DNA of 64,000 bases from Streptomyces sp. NBRC 109706. GTDB taxonomy: Bacteria; Actinomycetota; Actinomycetes; Streptomycetales; Streptomycetaceae. The position numbers and the translations under genes were made by a program. Below the pieces are notes generated by a model that saw nothing but the letters and a program-made list of their open reading frames with translations, was not told the DNA's origin and made no database searches. The stretch covers positions 666,289 to 730,288 of the forward strand of contig NZ_BBOM01000005.1 in the NCBI RefSeq assembly GCF_000974485.1. The letters run 5' to 3'. This document shows positions 8,237 to 19,218 of this stretch, one piece after another (the stretch's first letter is position 1; each line of letters begins with the position of its first letter).

Positions 8237-9466
8237 ATGCCCGCTGATCTCGCCGTTCTCGGTCTTGGGCCGCTGGGCCTGCCCGCCGCCCAGGCCGCCA
8301 CCGCCGCCGGCATCGGAACCGTTGCCTTCGTACCGGATGCCCGGATCGCCGCCGGCTTGAACGCCGGTCGGCCACCCGCCGACGGTTCGCTCACCGCGCC
8401 CGCGCTACGCCGGATGGTGGCCGGGGGCTTCCACGCGTCCAGCGACCCCGTCGTTCTCGGCCGGGTGCGCACCGCGCTGATCTGCGCGGCGACGCCGCCG
8501 GGCGAGCGGCGGACCCTCGATCTGAGCGCCGTCAGGGAGGCGGCCAGCACCCTCGCGTCCCGGCTGCGCCCGCGCACGCTGGTGGTGCTCGAATCCACCG
8601 TGCCCCCCGGCGCCACCCAGCAGGTGGTGCGCCCCCTGCTGGAAGCGGGCTCGGGGTTGCGCGCCGGGCGCGACTTCCAGCTGGCGCACGCCCCCGGTCG
8701 GCTCGCCCCCGGCGGCCCGGGCGGCTACGCCGGCACCCCCCGGGTGATCGGCGGCCTCACCCCCGCCTGCACGGAGGCAGCGGCGGCCTTCTACGGCCGG
8801 CTCACCGACAAGGTGGTACGGGCGCGCGGCGTGCTGGAGGCGGAGACGGTGAAGGTGCTGGAGACCAACGTCCAGCACGTCAACATGGCGCTGATCAACG
8901 AGATGACGGTGTTCTGCCACGAGTTGGGCATCGATCTGTGGGACGTGGTGCGCTGCGCCGAGACCAGGCCGGTCGCCCCGCACGGCTTCCGCCCAGGCCC
9001 CGGGGTCACCGGCCTCGGCGCGCCCGTCAACCCGGGGAACCGGCTACGGCTGGTGGAGCTGGCCCGCGAACTCAACGACCGGATGCCCAGCTATGTGACC
9101 CAGCGGGCCACCGCGCTGCTCAACGAACACGGAAAGTCCGCGCGCGGCGCCCGGATCCTGCTGCTGGGCGTGACCTACCGGCCCGATCTGCCGGATCTGG
9201 AACGCGGCCCCGCCCGGGAGATCGCCTCCCGGCTGCTGGGCCTGGGCGCCCAGCTGAGCTTCCACGACCCGTTTGTCACCGAATGGCGGCTCGCCGGCCG
9301 CCAGGTGCCCCGCGCCGACGCGCTCTACGAGTCGGCCGCCACCGCCGATCTGACGCTGCTGCTGCAGCACCACGGCACCTACGACCTCCAGGGCCTGGCG
9401 GCAAAGGCGCAGCTGCTCTTCGACACCAGGGGCGCCACCCCGGCCGGCGCGGCCCACCGCCTCTGA
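8237..9466 (+). CDS. UDP-glucose/GDP-mannose dehydrogenase-like protein lacking the catalytic Cys
   Basis: About 409 residues with the full three-part layout of nucleotide-sugar 6-dehydrogenases: an N-terminal Rossmann fold (LGLGPLGLPAA), the central helical domain (ETVKVLETNVQHVN), and a C-terminal substrate-binding domain. The hallmark GGHCIPVDP loop reads VTGLGAPVNP here, so the nucleophilic Cys and the preceding His are missing; the usual APER segment reads HAPGR. Four-electron oxidation to a uronic acid therefore seems impossible, leaving NAD/sugar binding or another reaction. The start is uncertain: ATG 8237 opens directly on the Rossmann strand, while in-frame GTG 8186 and ATG 8192 exist upstream. 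It is divergent from glpD and convergent with guaB3. Confidence 0.85.
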   Translation: MPADLAVLGLGPLGLPAAQAATAAGIGTVAFVPDARIAAGLNAGRPPADGSLTAPALRRMVAGGFHASSDPVVLGRVRTALICAATPPGERRTLDLSAVREAASTLASRLRPRTLVVLESTVPPGATQQVVRPLLEAGSGLRAGRDFQLAHAPGRLAPGGPGGYAGTPRVIGGLTPACTEAAAAFYGRLTDKVVRARGVLEAETVKVLETNVQHVNMALINEMTVFCHELGIDLWDVVRCAETRPVAPHGFRPGPGVTGLGAPVNPGNRLRLVELARELNDRMPSYVTQRATALLNEHGKSARGARILLLGVTYRPDLPDLERGPAREIASRLLGLGAQLSFHDPFVTEWRLAGRQVPRADALYESAATADLTLLLQHHGTYDLQGLAAKAQLLFDTRGATPAGAAHRL

Positions 9467-9536
9467 AGCCGCCTACGAAGGCGCTTCTGAAACCGCCTCC
9501 GAACGACGGCCGGGACGGCGGGCCCGCCGGGAACCG

Positions 9537-10652
9537 TCAACGGGAACGGGCGACCATGACCTCGACGCGCTGGAACTCCTTCAGCTCCGAATAGCCGGTG
9601 GTCGCCATCGCGCGGCGCAGCGCGCCGAAGAAGTTCATCGAACCGTCGGGCGTGTGCGAGGGGCCGGTCAGCACCTCGCGGGTGGTGCCCACCGTGCCCA
9701 GATGCACCTTCTTGCCGCGCGGAACGTCCTCGTGCACGGCCTCCATGCCCCAGTGGTGTCCCCGGCCCGGCGCGTCGGTGGCCCGGGCGAGCGGCGAGCC
9801 CATCATCACGGAGTCCGCGCCACAGGCGATCGCCTTGGGCAGATCCCCCGACCAGCCGACGCCACCGTCCGCGATCACATGCACATAGCGGCCGCCGGAC
9901 TCGTCCAGATAGTCCCGCCTGGCCGCCGCCACATCGGCCACCGCCGTGGCCATCGGCACCTGGATGCCCAGCACGTTGCGGGTGGTGTGGGCGGCGCCGC
10001 CGCCGAAGCCGACCAGCACGCCGGCCGCTCCGGTGCGCATCAGATGCAGCGCCGCCGTGTAGGTGGCACAGCCGCCGACGATCACCGGCACGTCCAGCTC
10101 GTAGATGAACTGCTTGAGGTTCAACGGCTCGGCGGCGCCCGACACGTGCTCGGCCGAGACGGTGGTGCCCCGGATCACGAAGATGTCCACGCCGGCGTCC
10201 AGCACCGCCTTGGAGAACTGCGCTGTCCGCTGCGGCGAGAGCGCGGCCGCCGTGACCACGCCGGCGTCCCTGACCTCGCGGATCCGCTGGAAGATCAGCT
10301 CTTCCCTGATGGGCTCCGCGTAGATCTCCTGGAGCCGCCGGTTGGCGCGCTCCTCGTCCAGCTCGGCGATCTCGGCCAGCAGCGGCTCCGGATCGGCGTA
10401 GCGGGTCCACAGCCCTTCGAGGTTGAGCACCCCGAGGCCGCCCAGCTCGCCGATGTGGATCGCCGTCCTGGGCGAGACCACCGAGTCCATCGGCGCGGCG
10501 AGGAAAGGCAGTTCAAAGCGGTAGGCATCGATCTGCCACGCGATCGAGACCTCCTTCGGGTCGCGGGTGCGGCGACTCGGCACCACGGCGATGTCGTCGA
10601 AGGCATAAGCGCGCCGGCCGCGCTTGCCGCGCCCGATCTCGATCTCAGTCAC
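9537..10652 (-). CDS. guaB3: GuaB3-type IMP dehydrogenase/GMP reductase family protein
   Basis: This 371-residue TIM-barrel protein belongs to the IMPDH/GMPR family but has no CBS domains, which is typical of GuaB3. The catalytic loop GPGSICTTR of true IMPDH reads GGGAAHTTR here, with His222 replacing the nucleophilic Cys. IMP-site residues such as APMDSV (53-58) and DGGVGWSGD remain. Known GuaB3 proteins have debated activity, so the reaction is left open. It starts 67 bp downstream of guaB, which suggests one transcript. The start is an ATG just after the upstream spacer. Confidence 0.93.
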   Translation of the reverse strand: MTEIEIGRGKRGRRAYAFDDIAVVPSRRTRDPKEVSIAWQIDAYRFELPFLAAPMDSVVSPRTAIHIGELGGLGVLNLEGLWTRYADPEPLLAEIAELDEERANRRLQEIYAEPIREELIFQRIREVRDAGVVTAAALSPQRTAQFSKAVLDAGVDIFVIRGTTVSAEHVSGAAEPLNLKQFIYELDVPVIVGGCATYTAALHLMRTGAAGVLVGFGGGAAHTTRNVLGIQVPMATAVADVAAARRDYLDESGGRYVHVIADGGVGWSGDLPKAIACGADSVMMGSPLARATDAPGRGHHWGMEAVHEDVPRGKKVHLGTVGTTREVLTGPSHTPDGSMNFFGALRRAMATTGYSELKEFQRVEVMVARSR

Positions 10653-10719
10653 AGGTAGAGCCCTTCCATGCGATGTGCGTCCCCAGTATCGCCGACGGTC
10701 GCGAGACCGGCCGGCTCGC

Positions 10720-12288
<1,569 letters not shown>

Positions 12289-12327
12289 TCAAATGGCCGG
12301 GGTGTCCAGCTTACGACCCCTGAACCA

Positions 12328-12374
12328 CCCCGTCGGCCCAACCGCCCCCGGGGGGGGCGGTTGGGCCGACGGGG
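12328..12374 (-). terminator. Perfect 22-bp hairpin upstream of guaB
   Basis: The left arm 12328-12349 pairs perfectly with 12353-12374 around a three-base loop. There is no T-run, so it resembles the tailless hairpins common in actinomycetes. It may stop readthrough from the sigma gene, or act in a guaB leader if transcription starts upstream of it. Confidence 0.6.
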
Positions 12375-12439
12375 GTACGGCCGGCCTGCCTGCCAGGCCA
12401 AGACCGGCACGGCGGACCGACCAGCAAGTGACCTCCCGG

Positions 12440-12745
12440 ACCGGAGACACAAACCCAAACCGACCAACGGGCCGTAGGGCCGGCCAGTACCCCCCGGGCC
12501 CGAGCCGGCGGACGGGCCGGAGCCGGCCGGCGGGGCGGACGGATCGGCCAGTACCCCCCGACCGGGCGGCCGAACACAAACCGGCAACCGGCCGGCACCA
12601 GCCGAGGGGCCGAGGGTCCGGCCAGTCCCCCCCCGGACCAAGGACACAAACCCAAACCGCCGAGCGGGCCGGAGCCAACCAAGCGGGACGGACAGGCCGG
12701 CCAGTGCCCACGGCCCGGACCAACGGCACAAGCCCAAACCGGCCG
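12440..12745. repeat. Degenerate direct repeats in the guaB upstream spacer
   Basis: The core CACAAACCCAAACCG recurs at 12448, 12645 and (one change) 12727, with a shorter form near 12575. A second core GGCCAGTNCCCCC recurs at 12482, 12546, 12620 and 12699, and GGCCAGTG again near 13109. Units are 64-80 bp apart and diverged, which suggests old tandem duplication. Confidence 0.75.
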
Positions 12746-12779
12746 ACGGGCCGGTGCCCGGTCTGATCGGCCACCGACA

Positions 12780-12916
12780 ACTACTCGGCGACAAGCCGTA
12801 CCCGCACACCAGCGGCCCGGCCGCCGCACGCCCGACGAACGCCCCCCGCCGGGCAGCCAGCCGGGACGGCGAGCGACCAAAGCACGCGACTACTCGGCAA
12901 CAAGTTGTACCCGCAC
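12780..12916. repeat. Pair of 28-bp direct repeats
   Basis: A 28-bp block beginning ACTACTCGGC and ending TACCCGCAC occurs at 12780-12807 and 12889-12916, 109 bp apart, with about four mismatches. It forms a second repeat family in the same spacer. Confidence 0.75.
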
Positions 12917-13099
12917 GTCGGCCAAGGGGCCTCGCCGGCCGGCGGAGCCGGTCGGTGAACCGCAGCACGCGGCTACCCGGCCTCGCCCAACCCACCAGCG
13001 GCCAGAAACGTCAGTCGTCGCCCCGACCGCCAGCCGAGCCGCCTACCGCAGCCCGCCGGTGGCATAGCCCGAGTGGCCAACGACCCAGTGGCCAACGAC

Positions 13100-13675
13100 T
13101 CAGCGGCCGGCCAGTGCGCGGAGGCGGCTGAGAGCGCGGTGTTGGGCCACCCGCACCGCGCCGGGGGACATCCCGAGGCGGTGCCCCGTCTCCTCGGCCG
13201 TGAGGCCGACCGCGACCCGCAGCAGCACCAGCTCGCGCAGGTGCGCCGGCAGGTTGGCCAGCAGCTTTCTGGCCCATTCGGCGTCGCTGCTGAGCAGCGC
13301 CCGCTCCTCCGGGCCGAGCGAGTCGTCGGGCCGCTCGGGCATCTCGTCGGAGGGGATCGCCATGCTGCCCGGGTGGCGCAGCGCGGCTCGTTGCAGGTCG
13401 GCGACCTTGTGCTGGGCGATGGCCACCACAAAGGCGTCGAAGGGACGCCCGGTGTCCCGATAGCGGGGCAGGGCGCAGAGCACCGCGAGGCATACCTCCT
13501 GGGCGAGGTCGTCCACGAAGTGACGAGCCTCTCCCGGAAGCCGCGAGAGTCTGACCCGGCAGTAGCGCAGCGCCAGCGGATGAACGTGGGCCAACAGATC
13601 GTGCGTGGCCTGGGCATCGCCCGTGGCGGCGCGATGGGCCAGGGCGGCAATCGCCGAGGTGTCGTCATCGCGCAT
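13100..13675 (-). CDS. shbA: ECF-like RNA polymerase sigma factor (SigD/ShbA type)
   Basis: The protein has about 191 residues with sigma region 2 ([20 protein letters not shown], then a region 2.4 helix) and region 4 ([23 protein letters not shown]... with a helix-turn-helix ending ALSRLRAL). Its place beside guaB, bldM and whiD matches S. coelicolor SCO4769 and M. tuberculosis sigD. The S. griseus relative ShbA drives transcription of the principal sigma factor gene hrdB; this link is from memory and synteny. The ATG at 13675 (MRDDDTSA) fits family N-termini; an open frame reaches back to 13807, and GTG 13690 is an alternative. No anti-sigma gene follows. Confidence 0.85.
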   Translation of the reverse strand: MRDDDTSAIAALAHRAATGDAQATHDLLAHVHPLALRYCRVRLSRLPGEARHFVDDLAQEVCLAVLCALPRYRDTGRPFDAFVVAIAQHKVADLQRAALRHPGSMAIPSDEMPERPDDSLGPEERALLSSDAEWARKLLANLPAHLRELVLLRVAVGLTAEETGHRLGMSPGAVRVAQHRALSRLRALAGR

Positions 13676-13735
13676 CGGTCCATGGTGCACCCCCGCCGGC
13701 CGGTCCGTGGCCTCAGCGGTGGAGTTGTGCACCGA

Positions 13736-13743
13736 AGCGTTAT
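13736..13743 (-). promoter_or_regulatory. Possible -35-like ATAACGCT motif upstream of the sigma gene
   Basis: On the minus strand ATAACGCT lies about 60 bp before the proposed sigma factor start and resembles the GTAACG core reported for SigD-type promoters. No convincing -10 follows, so autoregulation is only a suggestion. Confidence 0.2.
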
Positions 13744-13922
13744 GCGCGGGAGCGCTGAAGGTCACTTTCCTGGCCCTCCCCTTCACACCCGGCTGGCTCG
13801 TCCCCAAGGAGCTTCATGCCTCAAGGATGCGGCACCGGTGGACCGTTTGCGCCCCGCTCCCCACCGGACGGGGTGGCAGCCGCCTGGCGAACACCCCGTC
13901 CAAACCCGTGAACCGGGTGCGG

Positions 13923-14534
13923 TCAGCGGACCAGACCCCAACGAAAACCCAAGGCCACAGCGTGTGCGCGGTCCGAGGCGCCCAGCTTCTTGAACAGCCG
14001 GCGGGCATGTGTCTTGACCGTGTCCTCGGAGAGAAACAACTCCCTGCCGATCTCGGCGTTGGACCGGCCGTGGCTCATGCCCTCCAGCACCTGGATCTCC
14101 CGGGCGGTGAGGGTGGGAGCGGCGCCCATGTCCGAGGAGCGGAGCCGCCGGGGGGCGAGCCGCCAGGTCGGATCGGCCAGGGCCTGGGTGACCGTGGCCC
14201 GGAGTTCGGCGCGGGAGGCGTCCTTGTGGAGATAGCCGCGGGCGCCGGCGGCGACGGCCAGTGCCACGCCGTCGAGATCCTCGGCGACCGTCAACATGAT
14301 GATGCGGGCGCCGGGGTCGGCCGAGAGCAGCCGGCGCACCGTCTCGACGCCGCCGAGGCCGGGCATCCGGACGTCCATCAGGATGAGATCCGACCGGTCG
14401 GCGCCCCAACGGCGGAGGACTTCCTCGCCGTTGGCCGCCGTCGTGACCCGCTCGACGCCGGGCACGGTCGCCACCGCGCGGCGGAGCGCCTCCCGGGCGA
14501 GGGGGGAGTCGTCGCAGACAAGGACAGAAGTCAT
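13923..14534 (-). CDS. bldM: Developmental response regulator BldM
   Basis: The 203-residue protein matches BldM almost word for word: an N-terminal receiver domain opening MTSVLVCDDSPLARE with Asp54 at the phosphoacceptor position, and a C-terminal LuxR-type helix-turn-helix (LTAREIQVLEGMSHGRSNAE, SEDTVKTHARRLF). In Streptomyces it works without a partner kinase, as a homodimer early in aerial growth and as a heterodimer with WhiI late in sporulation. The ATG has a GGAGGG site 5-10 bp upstream. It is divergent from whiD across 337 bp and lies upstream of the sigma gene, which it may share transcripts with. Identification is from recall of the family sequence. Confidence 0.97.
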   Translation of the reverse strand: MTSVLVCDDSPLAREALRRAVATVPGVERVTTAANGEEVLRRWGADRSDLILMDVRMPGLGGVETVRRLLSADPGARIIMLTVAEDLDGVALAVAAGARGYLHKDASRAELRATVTQALADPTWRLAPRRLRSSDMGAAPTLTAREIQVLEGMSHGRSNAEIGRELFLSEDTVKTHARRLFKKLGASDRAHAVALGFRWGLVR

Positions 14535-14871
14535 GGCCGCCCTCCGCAGCTGATGCGCGTCACCTTGAGCCTCCAGGGAGTTTGAGTCGTCATCCGTGGC
14601 GATCGACAACCGCGCCAACCGCCTCCGCCCTCTCAACGATGGTCACCCGAAAGAGTTACGGCTTCCAACCTCACAGCATCAGCACTGTACGTGACCGTCC
14701 CATCACCCATCGACCGGGGTCCGGGAAACACGCCGGGCGTTGATATTTGCCCTATTTAGACCTTCTTTTCCGCTTTGAGGTGTCTCAAGCTATATTCAGC
14801 TGGTAGTCATATTTACATCTACTTTTCCTGGTCTGGTCTCGATGACGACTCGATGACGATGGGACACTGTC
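14535..14871. promoter_or_regulatory. Divergent bldM-whiD promoter region
   Basis: This 337-bp spacer must carry the promoters of both developmental genes. About 14735-14830 is strikingly AT-rich for this genome. A TTGAG-N4-CTCAA inverted repeat (14775-14788) is followed two bases later by TATATT, a good -10 candidate for whiD. No confident WhiG-type promoter was found for bldM. Confidence 0.6.
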
Positions 14872-15189
14872 ATGGCAGATTTCTCCCGCCTTCCGGGCCC
14901 CAACGCCGACCTGTGGGACTGGCAGTTGATGGCCGCCTGCCGAGGCGTGGACAGCTCGCTCTTCTTTCACCCGGAGGGGGAACGCGGCGCCGCGCGCAGC
15001 GCACGGGAGGAGGCGGCGAAGGAGGTGTGCGCACGCTGCCCGGTCCGCACCGAGTGCGCGGCACACGCGCTTTCCGTGCGTGAGCCCTACGGCGTGTGGG
15101 GCGGACTGACCGAGGACGAGCGCGAGGAGCTGCTGGGCCGGGCCCGGCGCGGCCTCGCCGACTCCGGGGGTCAGCGTCCCCGTCCCTGA
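14872..15189 (+). CDS. whiD: WhiB-family iron-sulfur transcription regulator WhiD
   Basis: At 105 residues this is a full-length WhiB-like protein. The four cluster ligands are Cys23, Cys53, Cys56 and Cys62 (the C-x29-C-x2-C-x5-C pattern), followed by the G-V/I-W-G-G turn (GVWGG) that contacts sigma region 4 and a basic C-terminal tail. The N-terminus MADFSRLPGPNADLWDWQL is characteristic of WhiD, which is needed for late sporulation septation and spore maturation in S. coelicolor and binds a [4Fe-4S] cluster sensitive to NO and O2. ATG start with a weak GGGA site. It is divergent from bldM. Confidence 0.96.
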   Translation: MADFSRLPGPNADLWDWQLMAACRGVDSSLFFHPEGERGAARSAREEAAKEVCARCPVRTECAAHALSVREPYGVWGGLTEDEREELLGRARRGLADSGGQRPRP

Positions 15190-15218
15190 GCCCGGGGGCG
15201 AGCCGATACGGTCGGCAC

Positions 15219-16013
15219 ATGACAACGGCATTGGTGACGGGAGCCACCGCGGGCATCGGCGCCGCCTTCGCCCGACGGCTGGCGCGGGACGGCCTCGATC
15301 TGGTGCTGGTGGCCAGGAACGGCGAGCGACTGGCGGCGCAGGCGGCCGAGTTGAGCGAACGGCACGGCGTGAAGGCGGTGGCGCTGCCGGCGGATCTGGC
15401 CACCGACGAGGGCATCGGCGCGGTGGAGGAGCGGCTGGCGGATCCGGCGCGCCCGGTGGACCTGCTGGTCAACAACGCGGGCTTCGGCCTCGGCGGCGGC
15501 TTTCTGCGCGCGCCGTTGGCCGACGAGCTGCGGATGCTGCGGGTGCACTGCGAGGTGGTGCTGCGGCTGACCTCGGCGGCCGTCCCCGGGATGCGCCGGC
15601 TGGGCCGGGGCGGGGTGGTGAACGTGGCCTCGGTCGCGGCCTTCGTGCCGCGCGGCACCTATGGCGCGTCCAAGGCGTGGGTGGTGCGGTTCACCGAGGG
15701 CGCGGCGCTTGAGCTGACCGGCAGCGGGGTGCGGATGATGGCGCTCTGCCCGGGGTTCGTCCGCACCGAGTTCCATCAGCGGGCCGAGATGGACATGTCG
15801 TCACTGCCGCGTTGGATGTGGTTGGACGCCGACCGGGTGGTGGCGACGGCGATGCGGGATCTGGCCAGGCGGCGGGTGGTCTCCGTGCCCGATCTGCGGT
15901 ACAAGGCGCTGCTGGGTGCGGCGCGGGTGCTGCCGGTGGCGGCTCTGGGGCGGGTCTCGGCGCGTGCCGGGCGGGACTTCGGGCCGCGTCGCAGGGACGA
16001 TCCACGCCGCTGA
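15219..16013 (+). CDS. Short-chain dehydrogenase/reductase
   Basis: This is a 264-residue classical SDR. TGATAGIG (residues 7-14) binds the nucleotide, NNAG lies on strand 4, and the catalytic Ser and YxxxK (YGASK) are present, followed by the PGFVRTEF segment. The Arg-rich residues after the second strand (VARN) favour NADP(H). The C-terminus is long and basic. The substrate is unknown; distant DltE/YqjQ-like SDRs share this length. It begins 29 bp after whiD on the same strand and may be read through from it. The ATG is the first start consistent with the fold; its ribosome site is poor. Confidence 0.9.
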   Translation: MTTALVTGATAGIGAAFARRLARDGLDLVLVARNGERLAAQAAELSERHGVKAVALPADLATDEGIGAVEERLADPARPVDLLVNNAGFGLGGGFLRAPLADELRMLRVHCEVVLRLTSAAVPGMRRLGRGGVVNVASVAAFVPRGTYGASKAWVVRFTEGAALELTGSGVRMMALCPGFVRTEFHQRAEMDMSSLPRWMWLDADRVVATAMRDLARRRVVSVPDLRYKALLGAARVLPVAALGRVSARAGRDFGPRRRDDPRR

Positions 16014-16117
16014 GGCGCGGCGGCGCGCACCCCCACCCAAAGCGATAAATCGGTCAAACTGCCTGTAGCACCTAAACTGGACTCCGCCAGGGATATGTCG
16101 CACCCCATGGACGGGCC

Positions 16118-16813
16118 ATGACTTTCGTACAGGTAATCGAACTCTCCACCGGTCGGGTCGACGAGCTCAACCGGCTGCTGGACGCCTGGCTCACGGCCTC
16201 CCAGGGCGAGCGCACCGCGAACCGGCTGGTGCTGGCCAGGGACCTGGGCAACCGCTCGCGTCTGCTGCTGGTCGTCGAGTTCCCGTCCCGCGAGGCCGCG
16301 CAGCGCAACTCGGATCTGCCGGACACCGAACGGGTCTTCCGCCGGCTGGTGGCGCTGTGCGAGGACGTGCCGCGGTTCACCGATCTCGAAGTGCTGCGGG
16401 ATGTCCGCGACAACAAGACGACGGTGCGCCGCTATCTGGACGAGGTGATCAACGCGGGCGCGCTGGGCGTGGCCGACGAGCTGTGCGCGCCCGACTTCCG
16501 CGAGCACGATCCGGCCAGCGCCAACGAACCGCAGGATCTGGCGGACTCCAAGGCCGCGGTGGCCCGCTGGCTGGCGACACTGCGGCCGTCCTTCGTGATC
16601 GAGGACCAGCTGGCCGACGGCGATCTGGTGAGCACCAGGTTCACCGTCACCGGCACCCACAGCGGGGAGTTCATGGGGCTCGGCCCGACCGGCCGGCCGG
16701 TGCGGGTGACGGGGCAGGTGACCCACCGTTTCGAGCACGGGATGCTGGCCGAGGCGTGGTGGAACTGGGACCAGTCGGGGCTGCTCTCCCAGCTGGGCGT
16801 GGTTGCCCTCTGA
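16118..16813 (+). CDS. SnoaL-like (polyketide cyclase/ester cyclase fold) protein
   Basis: The 231-residue protein has two parts. Residues 1-95 (MTFVQVIEL..., ending DLEVLRDV) look like a dimeric alpha/beta barrel, as in ABM-type domains. Residues about 100-230 match the SnoaL/NTF2-like fold (VRRYLDEVINAG, LCAPDFREHDPA, DGDLVSTRFTVTGTHSGEFMG). SnoaL folds catalyse aldol cyclisation or serve as binding pockets; no biosynthetic cluster lies nearby, so the role is open. It is preceded by a 104-bp spacer that likely holds its own promoter and followed by a strong terminator before groEL. Confidence 0.85.
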   Translation: MTFVQVIELSTGRVDELNRLLDAWLTASQGERTANRLVLARDLGNRSRLLLVVEFPSREAAQRNSDLPDTERVFRRLVALCEDVPRFTDLEVLRDVRDNKTTVRRYLDEVINAGALGVADELCAPDFREHDPASANEPQDLADSKAAVARWLATLRPSFVIEDQLADGDLVSTRFTVTGTHSGEFMGLGPTGRPVRVTGQVTHRFEHGMLAEAWWNWDQSGLLSQLGVVAL

Positions 16814-16850
16814 CGCCGCTCGGCCCATGATCCCTCAGGGCCCAGCGGAA

Positions 16851-16895
16851 CGGCCGGGCCGGGACCACCCGTCAGCGGTGGTCCCGACCCGGCCG
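16851..16895. terminator. Bidirectional terminator hairpin between SnoaL-like gene and groEL
   Basis: Arms 16851-16869 and 16877-16895 pair over 19 bp with a single mismatch and a seven-base loop. It sits in the gap between convergent genes and can end transcription from both sides. Confidence 0.85.
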
Positions 16896-16914
16896 TCGTG
16901 GCGCGGGTGCGCGG

Positions 16915-18585
<1,671 letters not shown>

Positions 18586-18682
18586 TCAGGCCGCGCACCG
18601 GCCGCTGGGATTACGCCGCGCCCCGGCCCCGGCGTGAGAGTTCAGCACGGGTACGGGGCGCGGCGCGGCAAGCGTCGGGCGC

Positions 18683-18991
18683 TTACTTCTCGACGATCGC
18701 GAGCACGTCGCGGGCCGAGAGGACGAGGTAGTCCTCGTTGTTGTACTTGACCTCGGTGCCGCCGTACTTGCTGTACAGCACGATGTCGCCGACCTTGACG
18801 TCGAGCGGCAGGCGGTTGCCGTCCTCGAAGCGCCCCGGGCCCACGGCCAGGACGGTGCCCTCCTGGGGCTTCTCCTTGGCGGTGTCCGGAATGACCAGGC
18901 CGGAGGCCGTGGTCTGCTCGGCGTCGAGCGGCTGGACCACGATGCGGTCCTCAAGCGGCTTGATGGCAACCTTGGAACTGGCGGTCGTCAC
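18683..18991 (-). CDS. groES: Co-chaperonin GroES
   Basis: The 102-residue 10-kDa co-chaperonin caps Gro[14 protein letters not shown], the mobile loop around [17 protein letters not shown] and the KYGGTEV strand are all present. The start is a GTG with a strong GGGGGAGG site eight bases upstream. It is the first gene of the groES-groEL1 operon, with a consensus promoter and two CIRCE operators upstream. Confidence 0.98.
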   Translation of the reverse strand: MTTASSKVAIKPLEDRIVVQPLDAEQTTASGLVIPDTAKEKPQEGTVLAVGPGRFEDGNRLPLDVKVGDIVLYSKYGGTEVKYNNEDYLVLSARDVLAIVEK

Positions 18992-19092
18992 GATCCGACC
19001 TCCCCCTTCGGAGATCTCACGGGGTTATCTATGGCTGGATGGCGACCTGGAGGACCCGTCGTCGCGGGTGCCGAGTCCGCCCGTCGCACGTT

Positions 19093-19119
19093 CTGGCACT
19101 CCTTGAGTGAGAGTGCCAG
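19093..19119. promoter_or_regulatory. CIRCE element 1 (groES-proximal HrcA operator)
   Basis: CTGGCACTC-N9-GAGTGCCAG is a perfect inverted repeat matching the CIRCE consensus. It lies just downstream of the predicted -10 box, around the transcription start, ideally placed for repression by HrcA. Confidence 0.95.
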
Positions 19120-19124
19120 CCACG

Positions 19125-19153
19125 ACATTAGGCGGGAGTTAGCACTCAGTCAA
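19125..19153 (-). promoter_or_regulatory. groES-groEL1 promoter
   Basis: On the minus strand TTGACT (-35) and TAATGT (-10) are separated by exactly 17 bp. The -35 box lies inside the spacer of the upstream CIRCE element, so HrcA binding would block RNA polymerase directly. Confidence 0.85.
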
Positions 19154-19165
19154 CTAGAGTGCCAG
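19139..19165. promoter_or_regulatory. CIRCE element 2 (distal HrcA operator)
   Basis: TTAGCACTC-N9-GAGTGCCAG is a near-perfect CIRCE repeat centred 46 bp from the first, overlapping the -35 box. Two operators imply tight or cooperative HrcA repression. Confidence 0.95.
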
Positions 19166-19218
19166 CGCGGCGGCCGGCCGGGTCCCGCCGGGGGCCCGTT
19201 TCCGAGCCCCGGCCGGGG

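Noticed and set aside
12289-12780. Minus-strand open frame in the guaB spacer encoding a Gly/Arg/Trp-rich repeat protein
   Set aside because: It reads through the degenerate DNA repeats, changes frame relative to the repeat unit, overlaps the 22-bp hairpin, and resembles no family.
13676-13807. Longer N-terminus for the sigma factor from 13807
   Set aside because: The extra 44 residues are not sigma-like, and MRDDDTSA at 13675 is a natural start; GTG 13690 remains a possible alternative.
14641-14700. WhiG-type promoter upstream of bldM
   Set aside because: GCCGTAAC on the minus strand resembles the WhiG -10 GCCGATAA, but no TAAA-type -35 is at the right distance.
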